Origin: Oryzias latipes
Taxonomy: Eukaryota > Chordata > Actinopteri > Beloniformes > Adrianichthyidae
Direction of reading: 5' to 3'
NCBI RefSeq assembly: GCF_002234675.1
Contig: NC_019873.2
Coordinates: 9,077,158 to 9,141,157 of the forward strand
DNA length: 64,000 nucleotides
The notes beneath the pieces are model-generated. The model worked only from the letters and a program-made list of their open reading frames with translations. It did not search any database and was not told the DNA's origin. Positions 11,172 to 24,077 of the stretch are shown one piece after another (the first letter of the stretch is position 1; every line of letters starts with the position of its first letter). A program made the translations under genes and the position numbers.

Positions 11172-13266
11172 TTGAGTTTTTGACTTCATCAGTGTGAGGT
11201 GAAACTAGAGTCAAAAACACAGATCCAAGTGATCAAAGTGTCTCAGTTTTTCATGTGAAAGTCAATATTTAGTAAACTACTGACACATTGATTTAGTCTT
11301 TACTTTCTTTCTTCATTGTTTGTGCCATCAAGTCTGCTGAGGGGCTGAGGAGGAGGAAGAGAGATTGGGTCATCCCACCCTTAAATATTCCTGAAAACAG
11401 TAATGGGCCCTTTCCACAAAAAATTGCTCAAGTAAGAATGTTTTTGAAGTTTAATCCAACACATACAATTACTTCCATTATTATTACTACTCAGTATCTT
11501 TAAAGTTAACTTCATCTTTAAATGTTTATTTATCTTTCTTTTTTGTTTACATTTTGGGCGTTTTGTTCAGGTTCGAGCCAGTAAAGATCAGTCAAAGACG
11601 TTGTCCTACAGCATCACCGGTCCTGGAGCTGATCAGGATCCTCTCCACATCTTTATAGTGCAGAAGGACACTGGTGATCTGTATGTCACCCAACGCCTCG
11701 ACAGAGAGAAACAAGACTTCTACAAAGTAAGCATTGTATCATTGATTCATGACAGCATCTGCCTTAACAGTGATCCACCTCTTTAACAAGTTGAAAACGA
11801 AAAGTTTAACCTTGAATTTATTAATGGGCTGAATGCTTTATATAGCATTCAATCCATAGTTTTCCTGTTTCTCTGTCTGTCTTTCTTTATTTTTGTATCT
11901 TCCGCCATTCTTTGGCACTCAACTCCTTCTACAATTTATACCTATTTTAACCATTCAACTATTAAAATGTTCAGCTCTTTCAGCTTTTTCCAGCTATGAC
12001 CTTTGGTCAAACCCTTGAACTTTTCAAGATATTCCAGGATTTCCAGAATTTTTGCCTCCATTGAGACACATGGGGAATCCTTGAAATCCTTTGCTTCTTT
12101 CAACCATTATAACTTCAACATACCTTTAGCTAGTGACACCATTCAAACTATAAATTATTCAGAAGACTTTAAACTGAGTCTAATTCTTTCAGATTTTTCA
12201 AATATGTTTTAGTTTTTGAACTATAAATCTTTAAACTTTGTGGTCATTTCATCCTTATAATGAGTTTCAATGGGAGAGGCTTCTAACATTTTCACCAAAG
12301 TTCACCCTGTTTTGGAGCTTCTTATTTTGGCATTCTTTCAGCGAGAGACACCATTAAAACGTTAAAATACTCACAAGGCTTTGGACTACAAGACGTTTTA
12401 GTCTTGTGATAAAGCAATATACGTTATTTTCACAAATTGACTTCAAACTTTGATTACTTTTCAACAATCTCCCCCACTCTGGCGTGACGTCATACGCTGT
12501 GCCGGTCGATGGAGGAAAAAAGTTTTCAACTTTTACAAACGCAGCTCCCTCACGTCTAGAATGTTAAATCAGTCCCAATAAAAAATATATACATAGGCAT
12601 TTTGTTGTTTTTCTTTCAAAAATGTATTTTGTGTCAAGATGTTAGCTTTACTTTTTACTTTCCTTTTAAATCCCAATGGGTGCCAGGGATAAGCAGAGCC
12701 GTAGAGTCGCTGCAACACTAAGTGATCAAAGAGAGCTGGTATATGTCCCATCCACTGTACCTGGTTGTTGGTGTCATAGCTTGACACATTAACTGTGGTA
12801 CACAATTTTGCTGGTTCGTTTTTCCGGCTGTGGCATTTTTCACAAACATATTTTTTTTTTTTTGTTATTTTGCAGTATTCACTTCATTTATGGTCAGCAT
12901 TGATCATTTATTTATTTATTTATTGCCAATTATTACCCTTCAAGTTTCATTTTCATTCTGCAATATAGCTTTTAACCTGCATTTTCTTTTGGAAATTCAG
13001 CTCCTTTTGCATAGACGACAGAGAACATGTAATTGTGTATGTGTGCAGTTGCTGATTCATGCTGTGGTTGAGGATGGATCAGCTGCAGAGGAACCCATAG
13101 AGATTGTCATCAATGTAATCGACATAAACGACAACAAGCCTGTTTTTACTGAAGACATCTTTGCTGGAGAAGTTTTTGAGTCCTCACCAATAGGTACTGT
13201 CTGGAGTTTTGTAAAGTATTCATTTCATGAACCAGTCAGAGAAAGAAAATATTTAATCATTTTCAT

Positions 13267-13588
13267 AATGGATTAGATTTATCTGCGCTTTTCCAGACCC
13301 TCAAAGCACTTATAATGTGTTCATTATTCATTCACTCCTCATTCATACTTGGTGATGGTAAACTACTAATGCAGCCACAGCTGCCCTGGGGCAGACTGAC
13401 AGAGGCGTGGCTGCCAGTTCGCACCTACGGCCTCCTGACCATCCATACACATTCACACACCAGAGGCTAGGAGGGTGAAGTGTCTTGCCCAAGGACACAA
13501 CGACAGTTGACTGGGGGGAGTGGGGTTCGAACCGCTGACCCTTCAATCATTGGACAACCTGCTCAACTGTCTGAGCCACTGCCGCCCA
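13267..13588 (-). mobile_element. tRNA-derived SINE (family 1) in unit 1 intron
   Basis: A close relative of the 9838-10200 copy: 'gatggtaaactact', 'ctgccctggggcagactgac', 'gaaccgctgacccttcaatc', 'ctgagccactgccgccc'. It sits in the intron between the 145-nt and 173-nt exons of cadherin unit 1. Confidence 0.8.
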
Positions 13589-14989
13589 TAATAGGTTTAT
13601 GCAGTCTTTTATAGGGACAGAACTTGAGCATATCCTTTATGTATTAAGTTGTGTGATGTTCCTCTGTCCAGGTACTGAAGTGATTCAGGTTAATGCCACA
13701 GATCTTGACGAACCTGGTTCTGACAACTCAATCATCAAATACAGTATCCAGAGTCAGGATCCACAGAAGCCCAATTCCTCTTTGTTCACTATCAACCCAG
13801 ACACTGGGGTCATTACTGTGGGGGCTGCAGGGCTGGACAGTCAGGTAAGATTCTCCAAGAAATAGTTCTGCCTGACTGAAAAAAAACTCCTCTACATCAA
13901 CAGATGTTTTTTAATCTGTTTTTGTTTTTTATTCATTTTGGCAGAAAAAAATGCCTTTTTGTTGAGCTCTATGGTTTCAAAGAAAGAAAATCATAAAGAC
14001 AGACACAAGACCCTTAAGGTGATCTTTAACCCCCTTCCTGATACTCAGTTTATATATGTGTCCCAACAGAAATATCCTCAGTACACTCTGGAGGTACAAG
14101 CTGCAGACATGAGAGGACATGGATTGACTGGAAGAGCTAAAGTTGTTCTCAATGTGACTAAAAATGATGAAAGTGTTCCTGTGATTGATCAGATCTCTGT
14201 AAGTACACCACCAACATGACTGTATGTTTGTTGAAGAAGAGTCCATTCAGAATGATTTCTCTGATCTTTTGGGTGATTCGTGTGACAGCTATTGAAAGGA
14301 TATGCTTTTTATGTTGTGTTTTAGGCATTGTTGCTAACTTGCAAAGGGGTTATTTTATTTAGCAACATTCCAGGGTCCATTTACAATTTATTCTTTCATA
14401 AATAACTCTTGAAGTCACAGGAGACATTTTTCTGGAGTTTTGAGTCCGAAATGTGAGGCATGCACTGATCAGTGATTTCTGTTCCTAGTGGGTGCTGATA
14501 CGAAGCTCTGACCACCCCAGAGCACTCTAGGGTGGCCAGTGGGGTAGTCTGCCCCCAAATGACACAGCAGCGAGTGACAGTATTACACACAGTATATGCG
14601 ATGTCACAGTTCTTCCCACTTTTGACCGGACTTAGCATCACCAGATGCTTATTGTTTAAAACACAAACACTCGGCTCCATTTCTATTTGAGGGTAATTCC
14701 ACTTACAGTCGTGATGTTCAACAGAGATGGACCAATGCCACGCTGTTATTCTTTATTCCTCAACAGAGTATTTATATTATATACAAATTAGGTAATGGCA
14801 TCATTGCGTGACTTCTAGGTCAGCCACCAGCTACTTTTCTGACTTTGTTGGGTACTCTGGTTGAAGATGTATGCTTGTTCACACATTCTACTCATTGATG
14901 AGGTTGTGTGTTAAGAAAAGATGTTTACAATGTTGATAGATTTGTAAGGGATTTTGTGGTTTGGATGGGTTTTTAAGTTGTTTTTGATC

Positions 14990-15240
14990 GTGTTCTGAGT
15001 TCCCCTTTGTCAGTCACGCCAATTTCAAGTTCATTATGATGGAGGGGTCTTCATTTAGTTAACCACCCTCAGTCTAATTAAGTGTCTGGTTTTCATTACG
15101 TCTTTATTAGGTCATCTGTGCTGTCACTTACTTTTTGTTTCTGTTTTTTTTTTACGTTTAAGTTTATTAAATCTCTAAGTTTCTGCCATTAAGCCCGGTC
15201 TCCTACATTTTGTGTCCTCCACCACCTCCTGTTCCTGACA
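14990..15240. repeat. Dispersed repeat, partner at 18945-19140
   Basis: Shared order of words: 'tgttctg', 'gtcagtc', 'cttcatttagttaa', 'acc/gacactcagt', 'gtctggtttt', a T-run, and 'aagc(c)cggtctcct/aagcctgctctcct'. Family not recognised. Confidence 0.45.
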
Positions 15241-16148
15241 ACATTTTGTTGCTGATAAGATGTAAACTATTATAACAGAGATCTTGAATGATACTATGAG
15301 CTATGCAGTTTGGGGCACACTGGCCCAAGGTGACAAAGACAAAGAGGAAAGGAAAGTTTTAAAACAAGGTTTGTGAGTTTAGCTGGACTGAAATCACAAG
15401 GTTCCCTCACAGTAACCAGGTCCATGGTGAGAGCGTGCAGGTATTTAGCAGGATCACCTCCTTCAGTATACAGCTGAGATCAACACAATAAGACTATATG
15501 GGATTACTTTCCTGTAGGAAAAGTAACCACTTTTTATTGACACTTAGCTCTAAGCAAGTTCAGACTGAAATTGAGACTAGATTGGTGTGAAAGAGCCACC
15601 ACATAAATAGATCAAATGGGAGCAGGAATAAAGTTTACCAGGCTCAGAAGAGGGAGACCAGTTCATTATTTTTCACATGAGTAATTATATTCTTTATCAT
15701 ATAAAGAAACTAGCTTCCAACAAATATGATATTTATCATAATAAAATCCGCTACCTATATAAACCAAAATTATAAATTAAAAAAAGTAAAAATAAAAGAA
15801 TTATGAATAAAACTAAGGAAACCAGAACACAAATTACTAAGTGGACACGGTACAGAAGATGACTCTTGTTGCCCTAATAAACTAATTAAAATAAAATGTG
15901 TGTTAACTGTTGTGATCTTTCTATGTCTAAGTGAAAATAACAAAATAGAGAAGGGTCTTGGGCCTTCTGAGGCTCCAGCTAGTATAGAGGAGGAGAACTC
16001 TAGGCCTCAAGGGCTGGTGTGTCTGCAAGGTTCATCATTGCATTACTCATGTCTGAATCATTTCAATTAAAACATGTCCGAGCAGGATATGCTGGAAAAA
16101 CACAAGAATACGTCCTCAGTGTCACTTATGTCTGAATTGAAATGGAAA

Positions 16149-16174
<26 letters not shown>
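16149..16174. repeat. (TG)n microsatellite
   Basis: Thirteen TG units, followed by the impure extension 'aatgcgtgcgtgtg'. Confidence 0.9.
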
Positions 16175-16181
<7 letters not shown>

Positions 16182-16924
16182 GCGTGTGTTGAAGAATAAA
16201 AAAAAGTTATCATTAAATGTTTAAAAATTGTTTCATGCACATGCAAAATGTTGTTGTCTGTAGCCTTTACTTGGTTTTGGTGAAACTAAAATTAGCATCA
16301 GCCAAGTCCAGGTTTTCTTATAGTGATCCTGTTATTGTTCTGGTGTGTATATTTGTAACCTTTTTTTCCTTTTTTTTCTGGAAGGCAAAGACTGATCCGT
16401 GACCCAGCAAAGAGAACTGGATTGGCTATGGTGGGAAAAAAAGATTTCCGTTTACTTGCTAATGGACAGCAAGTAAACCACAGAATCCAACAGATTCGGT
16501 GGTCTTCTCTTGAGTTCTCCTCCTTATCTTTTATTTCATTCCACCAGATGAACCAACCCCTCACCGTGCAGCTGCAGTATACCTAAAGCGCATGTCTGTG
16601 ATGCAACTGATTGAAAGTTCATTTTTGTCTTTGGAGCTTTATGCTTTTGAAGGTTGATCTGTCTTTGCTGTTTCTAATCAGTGCTGTTCTCTTTCACATA
16701 TCAAATAAAATGTTGGTGGGGCATAAATAGTGGAATCACATTATTATTAATATTTGGGTTTTTGGTGGAGTAACATGTCTACATTTATGAATATATCAAA
16801 TCTTAAATCTGAAACTTTTTGGTTGCTGATGTGCTGTCAATAAACATTGATCTGCTTTAACCTGTTTCTTCAAAAACATTTGCATTTTGACATCAATCGA
16901 GGACAATGAAGGATGAAGATTTGA

Positions 16925-17035
16925 CCTGTGTCGCCTTGCAATGGACTGGCAACCTGCTCAGGGTGTACCCTGTGCCAGCTGTGGCTGGGATAGGCTCCAG
17001 CAACCCCATGACCCTCAAAAAATGGATAGGATTTC
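16925..17035 (+). mobile_element. SINE fragment (family 2)
   Basis: A truncated copy of the body seen at 52860-52955: 'tgcaatggactggcaacctg', 'caggg', 'gctgggataggctccagcaa', 'ccccatgaccctcaaaa'. The tRNA-like head is missing. Confidence 0.6.
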
Positions 17036-17749
17036 TCTTTTTATGTAGAAACCATTAACAGACCTAAAGCCACTTGAAACACACTTGTCACAAGCTTTTA
17101 CTTTGAAAACACGGCTTCATAATTGAATGGATAAAAAACATCACATGATATTGTGATTATTTGCAAAATGTGCTTTGGTCAGTGAAAGGAATCCTGCTTC
17201 TCTACCGGATTAAACAGGGTGGCATAAACAGAATTGCCAGCAGATGGAGACATAATCTGATTTCTGTGTTACTTTTACATCCCAACTTTTATTCAATTCT
17301 TGCTGCATTACATTTTTGAGTGAATCCTCTGCAGTTGCACCTGCTTCTCATTTGGTTGCGCTGTTGCCCAAATGAGCATTAATAACAAAGAAAGCTTGGC
17401 TGGAACTAAAAAACAACTCTTCACTTTCTGTTTAAGGCTTGTGTCTACAAAGCTGGCATCATTGTAAGGCCATATGCATCAAAAGTGTTGCTGGGAAGCT
17501 GGGAGCAAAGGTATCGGGACAAAGGGATCTGGGTTTCAAGCTTAAGCTGAACATCCACTTTGAATTGAAGATTTCTGATTCAGTGTTTTCTGCTAAAGCT
17601 TTTTGTGTGTATTTGTGTCTGGTGTATTTGTCAAACCTAGTGTGCATTTATTGCTAATACTTTATAGATCTCAAACAGTATTCAAGATGGCTGATTGATT
17701 AATGCAAAAAAACACCAAACAAAAAAAAGACCTCAAACTTTAGTTCTAG

Positions 17750-18420
17750 AAGCTCTCAGAATAAGGAAGCTCTGTCTATAGATGCAAACCCAAATAAACA
17801 TTGTCTTAAATCAAGTTCTTGTTTTAAAGTTTTCTGCTTTGAAAGTTCTGAGTTCAATCGGAAAAAGTTCATATTTAGGTTCAGGTTGTCACAGGGCCAC
17901 CTCCTGATTTGGTGGGTGAACACACACAGACCCACTCCAATGAAAATTGTGTTTTTGGTCTTTTTAACTTGTTCTTGTGACATTTCTTCTGATGATGGAG
18001 GACAAATAAAAAAAAATTAGGTTCAAAATTGCTTTTTTGAGTATTTTTTTTTTATTTCAATAGTTGTGAATTAGGAGCAGACCAAAAAAAGCCTTTGGCA
18101 GGGATGTGGGACAAGCTCCATGCTCCTCTCCATTCTGATATATCCACTTATGGGCGACTAGATCCATGTACATCTTTGTTTTCCTCATCTGAGCTGGAAT
18201 CTGACTCTAAACTGTGCGAATAGAGTGCTCCAATATTTCTCTACATTTTTATTTCAACACTAATGTTACGTTGGGGGTGTGAGCTAGTGGGAGAGCACAT
18301 AAACAGATGGATGACAGAAAGTGGGATGCCCACAACTCAGAGGTGAATTTCTGATGAACTACTGTTTTTGTCTCTACAACTGATTAGCAACGACTGGTTC
18401 TGCAGGAAGAGCCCTGCCTT
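17750..18420 (-). repeat. Unrecognised dispersed repeat family A, copy 1
   Basis: On the minus strand it reads 'tcacctctgagttgtggg', 'atattggagc', 'gtggat...agaatgg', 'gctcctaattcacaa', 'caagaacaagttaaaaa' and 'aaaacacaattttcat'. The same order is found at 19960-20530 (-) and 30690-31190 (+), and partly at 43880-44190 (+) and 56170-56580 (+). Confidence 0.55.
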
Positions 18421-18944
18421 TGCCTAACAGTAACTCCAGCAACCCTATGACCACAAATGGATTTAGCAGGTTTAGAAACTGGATGAATGTCTGGTTTTAT
18501 TCTTGCCAATAATAATAATGGTTCGTTTGTATTTAGCTTAAAAGTAACATAAATACAAGGCAGTTATGTATTTTTCTAAAAGGTACAGCAAAACTTTACT
18601 TTTGGGTTTTAGTCACAGCAGAATCAACCCAAATGGCTCTTTTAGTGTTGAAGGTTGCAGACCCCTGTTTTAGGGAGCCACAGTTGGTTGGTTTGGTCCA
18701 ACAAAGTTCAAACATCCCAGTAATAGAGTCGCTTTATGCAGAACATTCCAAAACAGAAGAATGTTCTGAATGTTCCTGCAGTTCTTCACAAGTTGCACCT
18801 AAACCTGTTTTTTGTCATTTGTGTGAAAATTATGAGATCATAGAGGTGGAAGATGTTGTGTTTGCTGATGTCATCAACCAAACATTAAAAGACTGAAAAC
18901 CTTTAGAATTCTGTGCCTGGGGTTTGTGGTCTTTTTTTTGTCAT

Positions 18945-19140
18945 GTTCTGTTTTTCTTGTCAGTCTCACCAGGTTCAGGTTGATCATCCACAGCTGATCT
19001 TCATTTAGTTAATGACACTCAGTGTTTGGTTTTAGGGTAATCTGCTCTGTTGTGTCACCTTTTTTTGTTGCTCTATCGGGTTTATCTTTTTCAAATTCAT
19101 CTATTAACTAAGCCTGCTCTCCTGCAGTTGTGCAGCTCTT
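18945..19140. repeat. Dispersed repeat, partner of 14990-15240
   Basis: See the 14990 copy; shared words include 'gtcagtctcacc', 'cttcatttagttaa' and 'aagcctgctctcct'. Confidence 0.45.
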
Positions 19141-19959
19141 GACTGAAAAACTGAGCAACTCTTGTTTTCAGTTTGTTTGGGCTATTTGCATCAGAACTAT
19201 CATGTAAGAATAATAATAAAAAAGGATTTTTGTACATTTAATGTTTAGAGCCAAAGCTGTTGATTTGGTTTCATACCTGTTTACGTAGAAGTACCCGCAG
19301 TTAAAATAATTGGAATAAAATCTATAAGAATGGAAGTAAACCTATATAGACATTTTGAGCTCTCCAATAAATGTGACTGTAAAAATTTTTTTTAATAACT
19401 TTGGCTAATTTTATTTTTTTTTATCTCAAAAAAGAACTTTCAAATATGTGAAAAAGAAAAACGACTTAAACACAGTTAAAATACATTCCTCCACCTGACT
19501 GTAAGGGTCCTCAGCTGACCCAACCAAAACCTCAGTTTGTGGATTTCTGTCATCAGTTAATGTGATGCACCGATCCTTCTCCAAAACCACAACAGCAGCT
19601 TGGAGAAAACCCGTCTGTCATCATGAATCAGCAGCTTAATGTGCGTGACCGTTCACACTTTTTTTTCTGAGAATAGTTAGCGTTTGACACTTTGTGGAGA
19701 AGTGCAGTGAGGCGAGCTTCATGTTTGTTGTGCAACGTGCACCAGGTGACATCTGATCCTCCAGAGGATCAGGCTGCAGCTCGCAGTGGAAACGCCCTCT
19801 TTCTTAAAGACGCCGATCTTGTTGCAAAGACGACAAAGAAGTAAAATTCCTGTAAGAAAACAAATCTTTTTAAACTTGTTTTAACCTCACATTTCTTTTC
19901 GTTGCATAACAACTAATGTTGGGAATTTTTTACTGTTTTGCAATCAACCAGTTTGCCTT

Positions 19960-20530
19960 TTTACTAAAGTCTCTTCTCCTTTGTGGAGCATGTTTTCACC
20001 TGCCTGCTATGTAGAGCGAGGTGACAGAACAGGGTTTTCATTGACTTCTGAGCCTTCAAACTCAGAACATGCAGCAAAACTTGACTTACGAACCCACTCC
20101 ATGAAAATAGTGTTTTTAACATGTTTGTGTGGCATTTTACTGATGATGAAAAAAAAAGTATAAAGAAAGTTAAGCTCAAAATTGTTTTTCTGAGTATTTC
20201 TTTATTCAAATTGTTGTGAATCAGAATCAGATGAAAAAAGGTACCTTTATCTGTGACAGAAATACACACAAGCACCCTGTACTGCTCCATTCAGATGCAT
20301 CCAATAGAGGAAGACTAGATTAAACACCTCTTGGTTTTTCCTGTCTTCAAAATGTACGCTAGGATAGATCCAACATTGCTTGCCACAACACCAAGATGTT
20401 AGATTGGGGGTTTAAGGTAATGCAAGCTAGTGTCTAAGCAGGTGTATGACGGGAAGTCGGGGTGGGCTTGCTGCACACCGCAACTGAGAGGTAAATTTTT
20501 AATGAACTACTGCTGCTCCGTAGAAACTGT
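19960..20530 (-). repeat. Unrecognised dispersed repeat family A, copy 2
   Basis: Parallel to 17750-18420: 'actccatgaaaatagtgttt' (plus strand), 'gatgatgaa', 'ttgttgtgaatcagaa', 'gcaactgagaggtaaat' and 'tgaactactg' in the same order. Confidence 0.5.
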
Positions 20531-22159
20531 GTCCTAAAAAACAATGTTTTGTTATTTTGGCTAAAAACTGCATAATGATACTTAAATAAACACTGGGAAG
20601 GTTTTTAAAATATCTCAAAAGATAAACCATCCTTTAGGCTATTGCGATGTCTCTGATCCAACAATTCAACTCCTTCCTTTTCTTCCTGCTTCCACTCGTT
20701 CCTCCTGACCTCCATAATCTCCATAACGTCTCTATAAAAACACAAAACTGAAAGCAAAGTCTTAACCATTGAAACAGAACGAGCGGCCTTCCCCTCCCCC
20801 CCTCCCTGTGTGAATGGTTCTTCCTGGAACTGACTTGTTGTGTTTGCCGTCAGCTTATCAGCTTCCTTCTGTACACAGCCACACAGTTTGTTCGAGTGTC
20901 TTGTTCAAGCACCAAAAACTGAAATTCTTTGATATGTGCTAATTTGTGTCCACGTAGTTGTGATACTCGACGAGTGTTGTGCTGTGAGCTCCGTGTGAGC
21001 TGAGACTGAGGTTTTTTTAGCCACATCTGATGAACCACTGCTTCCTGAAAAACTGGTTTTGGTCTTTCTATCTGTATAGCTGAACTCTGCTGCTCTGTTT
21101 GTTCTGTGGCCCCAGGTGTTGATGGGGAATTGGGGAAAAACCAGGTGCATCGTAATCTTGATAGACAAATGCAGTTTCAGTTTTATTTCATTTTCAAACT
21201 GGAACCGCATTTACACACATTCACCCAAAGACGATGTCTCCTCCTCTGTTTCATTCATGGTTGATATAATCTTGTCATTTACTGATGTCCATGAGTGTAA
21301 TTCAGCAGAAGAGCCACACCTCGACCAACTGGCACATAACAATGGGGTGGCTGTTAAACACACACAAGGATAAACACAGGTTAAGATGGAGGGTGTGGTC
21401 TAAAGATTTGGTAGAGATAAAAAGCAGACAGGACCTGTCCTCAGCCAGACGTTGCCCTGTCAGGGATAAAGGGGCAGGAGGGGGGGTTTGTTGAGAAATT
21501 CCTGAGACTCAGTCACCCTAGAGCTCTCCTACAACATGACGGCACAAGTAGAGTTAGCTGGAAGACCCCAGAGATCTTGCAGCGTCCATCACAGCAGAAG
21601 CAGAGAGGCCTTTTATTTATTTCATTTTTAAAGTTTTCAGAATTGTTTGTGGGACTCTGTGGTCAAATGATGAACTGCAACAGCTTTCAGAAAGAAAAAA
21701 CCTGAATTAAAGGGAAACTTACACCGTGACTGACCACACAAAATGACAAAAACAAGAACGCTCCCCCTCTGTTGGTTCCAAGAAGTTGTGGATAAAATTA
21801 TATTAACAGATATAAATCCAGAAATAAAACATTTCCACATAATTAAAAGTTAATACTTTATCAGAATAATAGTGGAAAGTCCTGTTTTTATGAAAAGCAT
21901 AGTTGCACAAATTGCACTTTATTTTCTGAGTTGCTGAGATTTTTTTTGTTACTGATTGTACAACCAAGAGGGCAGCCATGGGGACATCTTCACTCATGAA
22001 TATTTTTGTTAAAGAATATCATTGTTAAATGTTTTCCTGAAGAGCACCAAACAGTTTGTGTAGTAAGTAAAGTACCTTGAATCAACGGAGAACAGTTTAT
22101 TGCCTTATTGCCTTCAAGATTGAAACTATAGAAAAAACAATGCAGATGTGTACAAGCGG

Positions 22160-22490
22160 CCGAAATGAGCTTCCTCTGTAGGGTGGCTTGGCGTTCCCTT
22201 GGAGATAAGGTGAGAAGCTCTGAGTAGACACACTGCTCCTCCACATCGACAGGAGCCAGTTGAGGTGGTTTGGTCATCTGGTCCGAAAGCCTCCTGAACG
22301 CCTTCACTGGGAGGTGTTCTAGACTTGTCCTAATGGGTGTAAGCCTCAGGGAAGACCCAGGACTACGTCTTTTGACCACCCTGGGAACGCCTCGGGCTGC
22401 GGAGAGGGAAGACTGGATATCTTTGCCTAGACTGCTGCCCCACGACCCGGTCCCACATGCGAGGAAGAGGACAGATGAACGTAGATGTCC
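22160..22490 (+). mobile_element. Rex3/RTE-type LINE 3' end (decayed reverse-transcriptase C-terminus)
   Basis: Conceptual translation, switching frames, gives RSQLRWFGHLVRKPPERLHW, then GRPRT, then LPRLLP. This is the C-terminal signature I recall for fish Rex3/RTE elements. Frameshifts and stops mark it as a dead 5'-truncated copy. Confidence 0.65.
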
Positions 22491-23559
22491 TATAATAAAA
22501 TGATTTGTTGGCTCCGTGTTACAAATAAAAACCTCTGTTATTGTGTCTTTCTATAATACATATTCATTAAAGATTGTAACCACTTCCTGTGTTTAGTGTT
22601 TGTAACAGTGCAGGGTCGGACCTATATTTTATTGAACAGTGTAAGGGCTTGGCAGGGAGACGTTTGACTAAGTAAATAGTCACATACAAGTATGGACCAA
22701 ACAACATTAGCCAGTGTGAGAAAGCCCCTAAGAAAAGAAGTTTGTCTTACATTACAATCTCCCATCAACTGTCAGACACGTGGGTGATCCATTATTACCT
22801 TTACAGCAAAAGCAGGGAGACAACCTGAATGACAGCTGCTGATCTACACCAGAATAAATAGAAAAGGTGGGAGCAACGATCAAAGGTTTGTAAACAGAAA
22901 CCAACAATTTAGAAAAAATGCAGGTCATCTGCTCAGAATCCTCCAAACTGACTGAATGGTGTAATCTTTACATCTCTTTGTGAGTGTCGGTCACAGAATG
23001 TCTCACTTTTTCTTGTTTTCGGTCAACAGGAATGGCAAGTAACATTTATATATATAAAAAAGTGAGTATTATTCTAAATTGAGACACATTTGTTTCTTTT
23101 CCAACACTGTAATTAAAACAAAAGAAGTCTAGATCCTCCATAGCACATGATCTGTTGTATCATGGTCTCCACCCCCTACCTCCTCCACTGAGGCAGCATG
23201 CAGCATGAGTCATGGCAGGCGTAAGAAAAAAAACAGGAAGTTTTTCAGTGGAAGTTCAGTTGAAAGATCATATGAGATTCTCTCATGTGTCACTGGAGTT
23301 TAAGGTGTGACAGTGAAGGAGAAATCTAATTTCATCACAACAACAGTCATCATGTTTCCGAAACAGATTTCATGCAAAGCATGTGACTTTACTGGAAGTA
23401 GTGGGAATAATGTCAGCCAGGCAGGAACGTGAATATAAACCTCATGGATACTGTCATGACTGGATGTGTATATTTACCAGAGGTCCAACCAGATATAAGA
23501 AAAAGCCATAGAAGCTTCAAGATTAAAAACAGGATGACTGAGACCATGTTTTCCACCAA

Positions 23560-23715
23560 GTCAAATAATACTGAGATATTTATGTACTTTCGTATTCTGT
23601 GTTTTACTGTTTTTACTGTGTTTTATTGTGTTTTACCATATTTTACTGTGAAGCACTTTGGGATTTTAACCTTGACAGGTGCTATACAAATAAAGTTTTA
23701 TTTATTACTATCATT
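23560..23715 (+). mobile_element. LINE/SINE 3' tail (L2-like)
   Basis: Ends in 'gaagcactttgggatttt', then 'gtgctatacaaataaagttt' and ATT repeats, the common tail of fish L2 elements and of SINEs that borrow it. The upstream limit is unclear. Confidence 0.55.
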
Positions 23716-24077
23716 ATGAGACAGTCCTGGAACAAACAATAGCTTCGTTAATTTCCCAATCAAGTCAAGCAAAGGTACAAGCAAAGGTTTTGTTTGCAGA
23801 ATCAAGCAACTGTTAAGGTCAATGTTTGTATTATAGTTCTGATTACCAGAATAATTATGTTGGCTTCTGCAGTATTGGTGACTTTACTGGTATATTGTAG
23901 TCAAAAGTGAGCTGGAAAGTGAACCTCCCTTTTTTTTTTTCAACCATTTTGCGCATCCATTTTAACTTGTGGCCATGAAGGGAAGATTAGGCTGGTGTTC
24001 TTCACTGACAGCACTACGGCAGACACCAGTTATGTTTATGAGTGTTTCTCATTGCTGACCTGGGGACACCTCTTTAT

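Larger units (their letters stand above)
8891..14198 (+). pseudogene. Cadherin unit 1: truncated E-cadherin-like gene (signal peptide, EC1-EC2 only)
   Basis: Exons found: 8891-8941 (MRTVWFMILGALIIGVQ, 17 codons, donor GTGAGG; the same length as exon 1 of units 2 and 3), 11333-11431 (RRRKR cleavage site then [12 protein letters not shown]), 11571-11726 (156 nt), 13049-13193 (145 nt, IHAVVEDG, DINDNKP), 13672-13844 (173 nt) and 14070-14198 (129 nt). The last four have exactly the lengths of the matching exons in unit 2, all have GT-AG borders, and no stop interrupts them. Exons 2-4 (prodomain) and everything after EC2 (EC3-EC5, membrane segment, catenin tail) were not found. Exon 1 ends and the cleavage-site exon begins in phase 0, so direct splicing would stay in frame and could give a short secreted protein. 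I call it a pseudogene or relic because most of the gene is gone, but the open frames leave room for a functional fragment. Exon 1 is the least certain part. Confidence 0.7.

Noticed and set aside
12830-13276. 148-codon frame as a separate gene
   Set aside because: Only 13049-13193 is coding-like; it is a cadherin exon read through intron sequence on both sides.
18633-18896. 87-codon frame with several cysteines
   Set aside because: No family recognised, no splice or promoter context, and it starts in repeat-like sequence.
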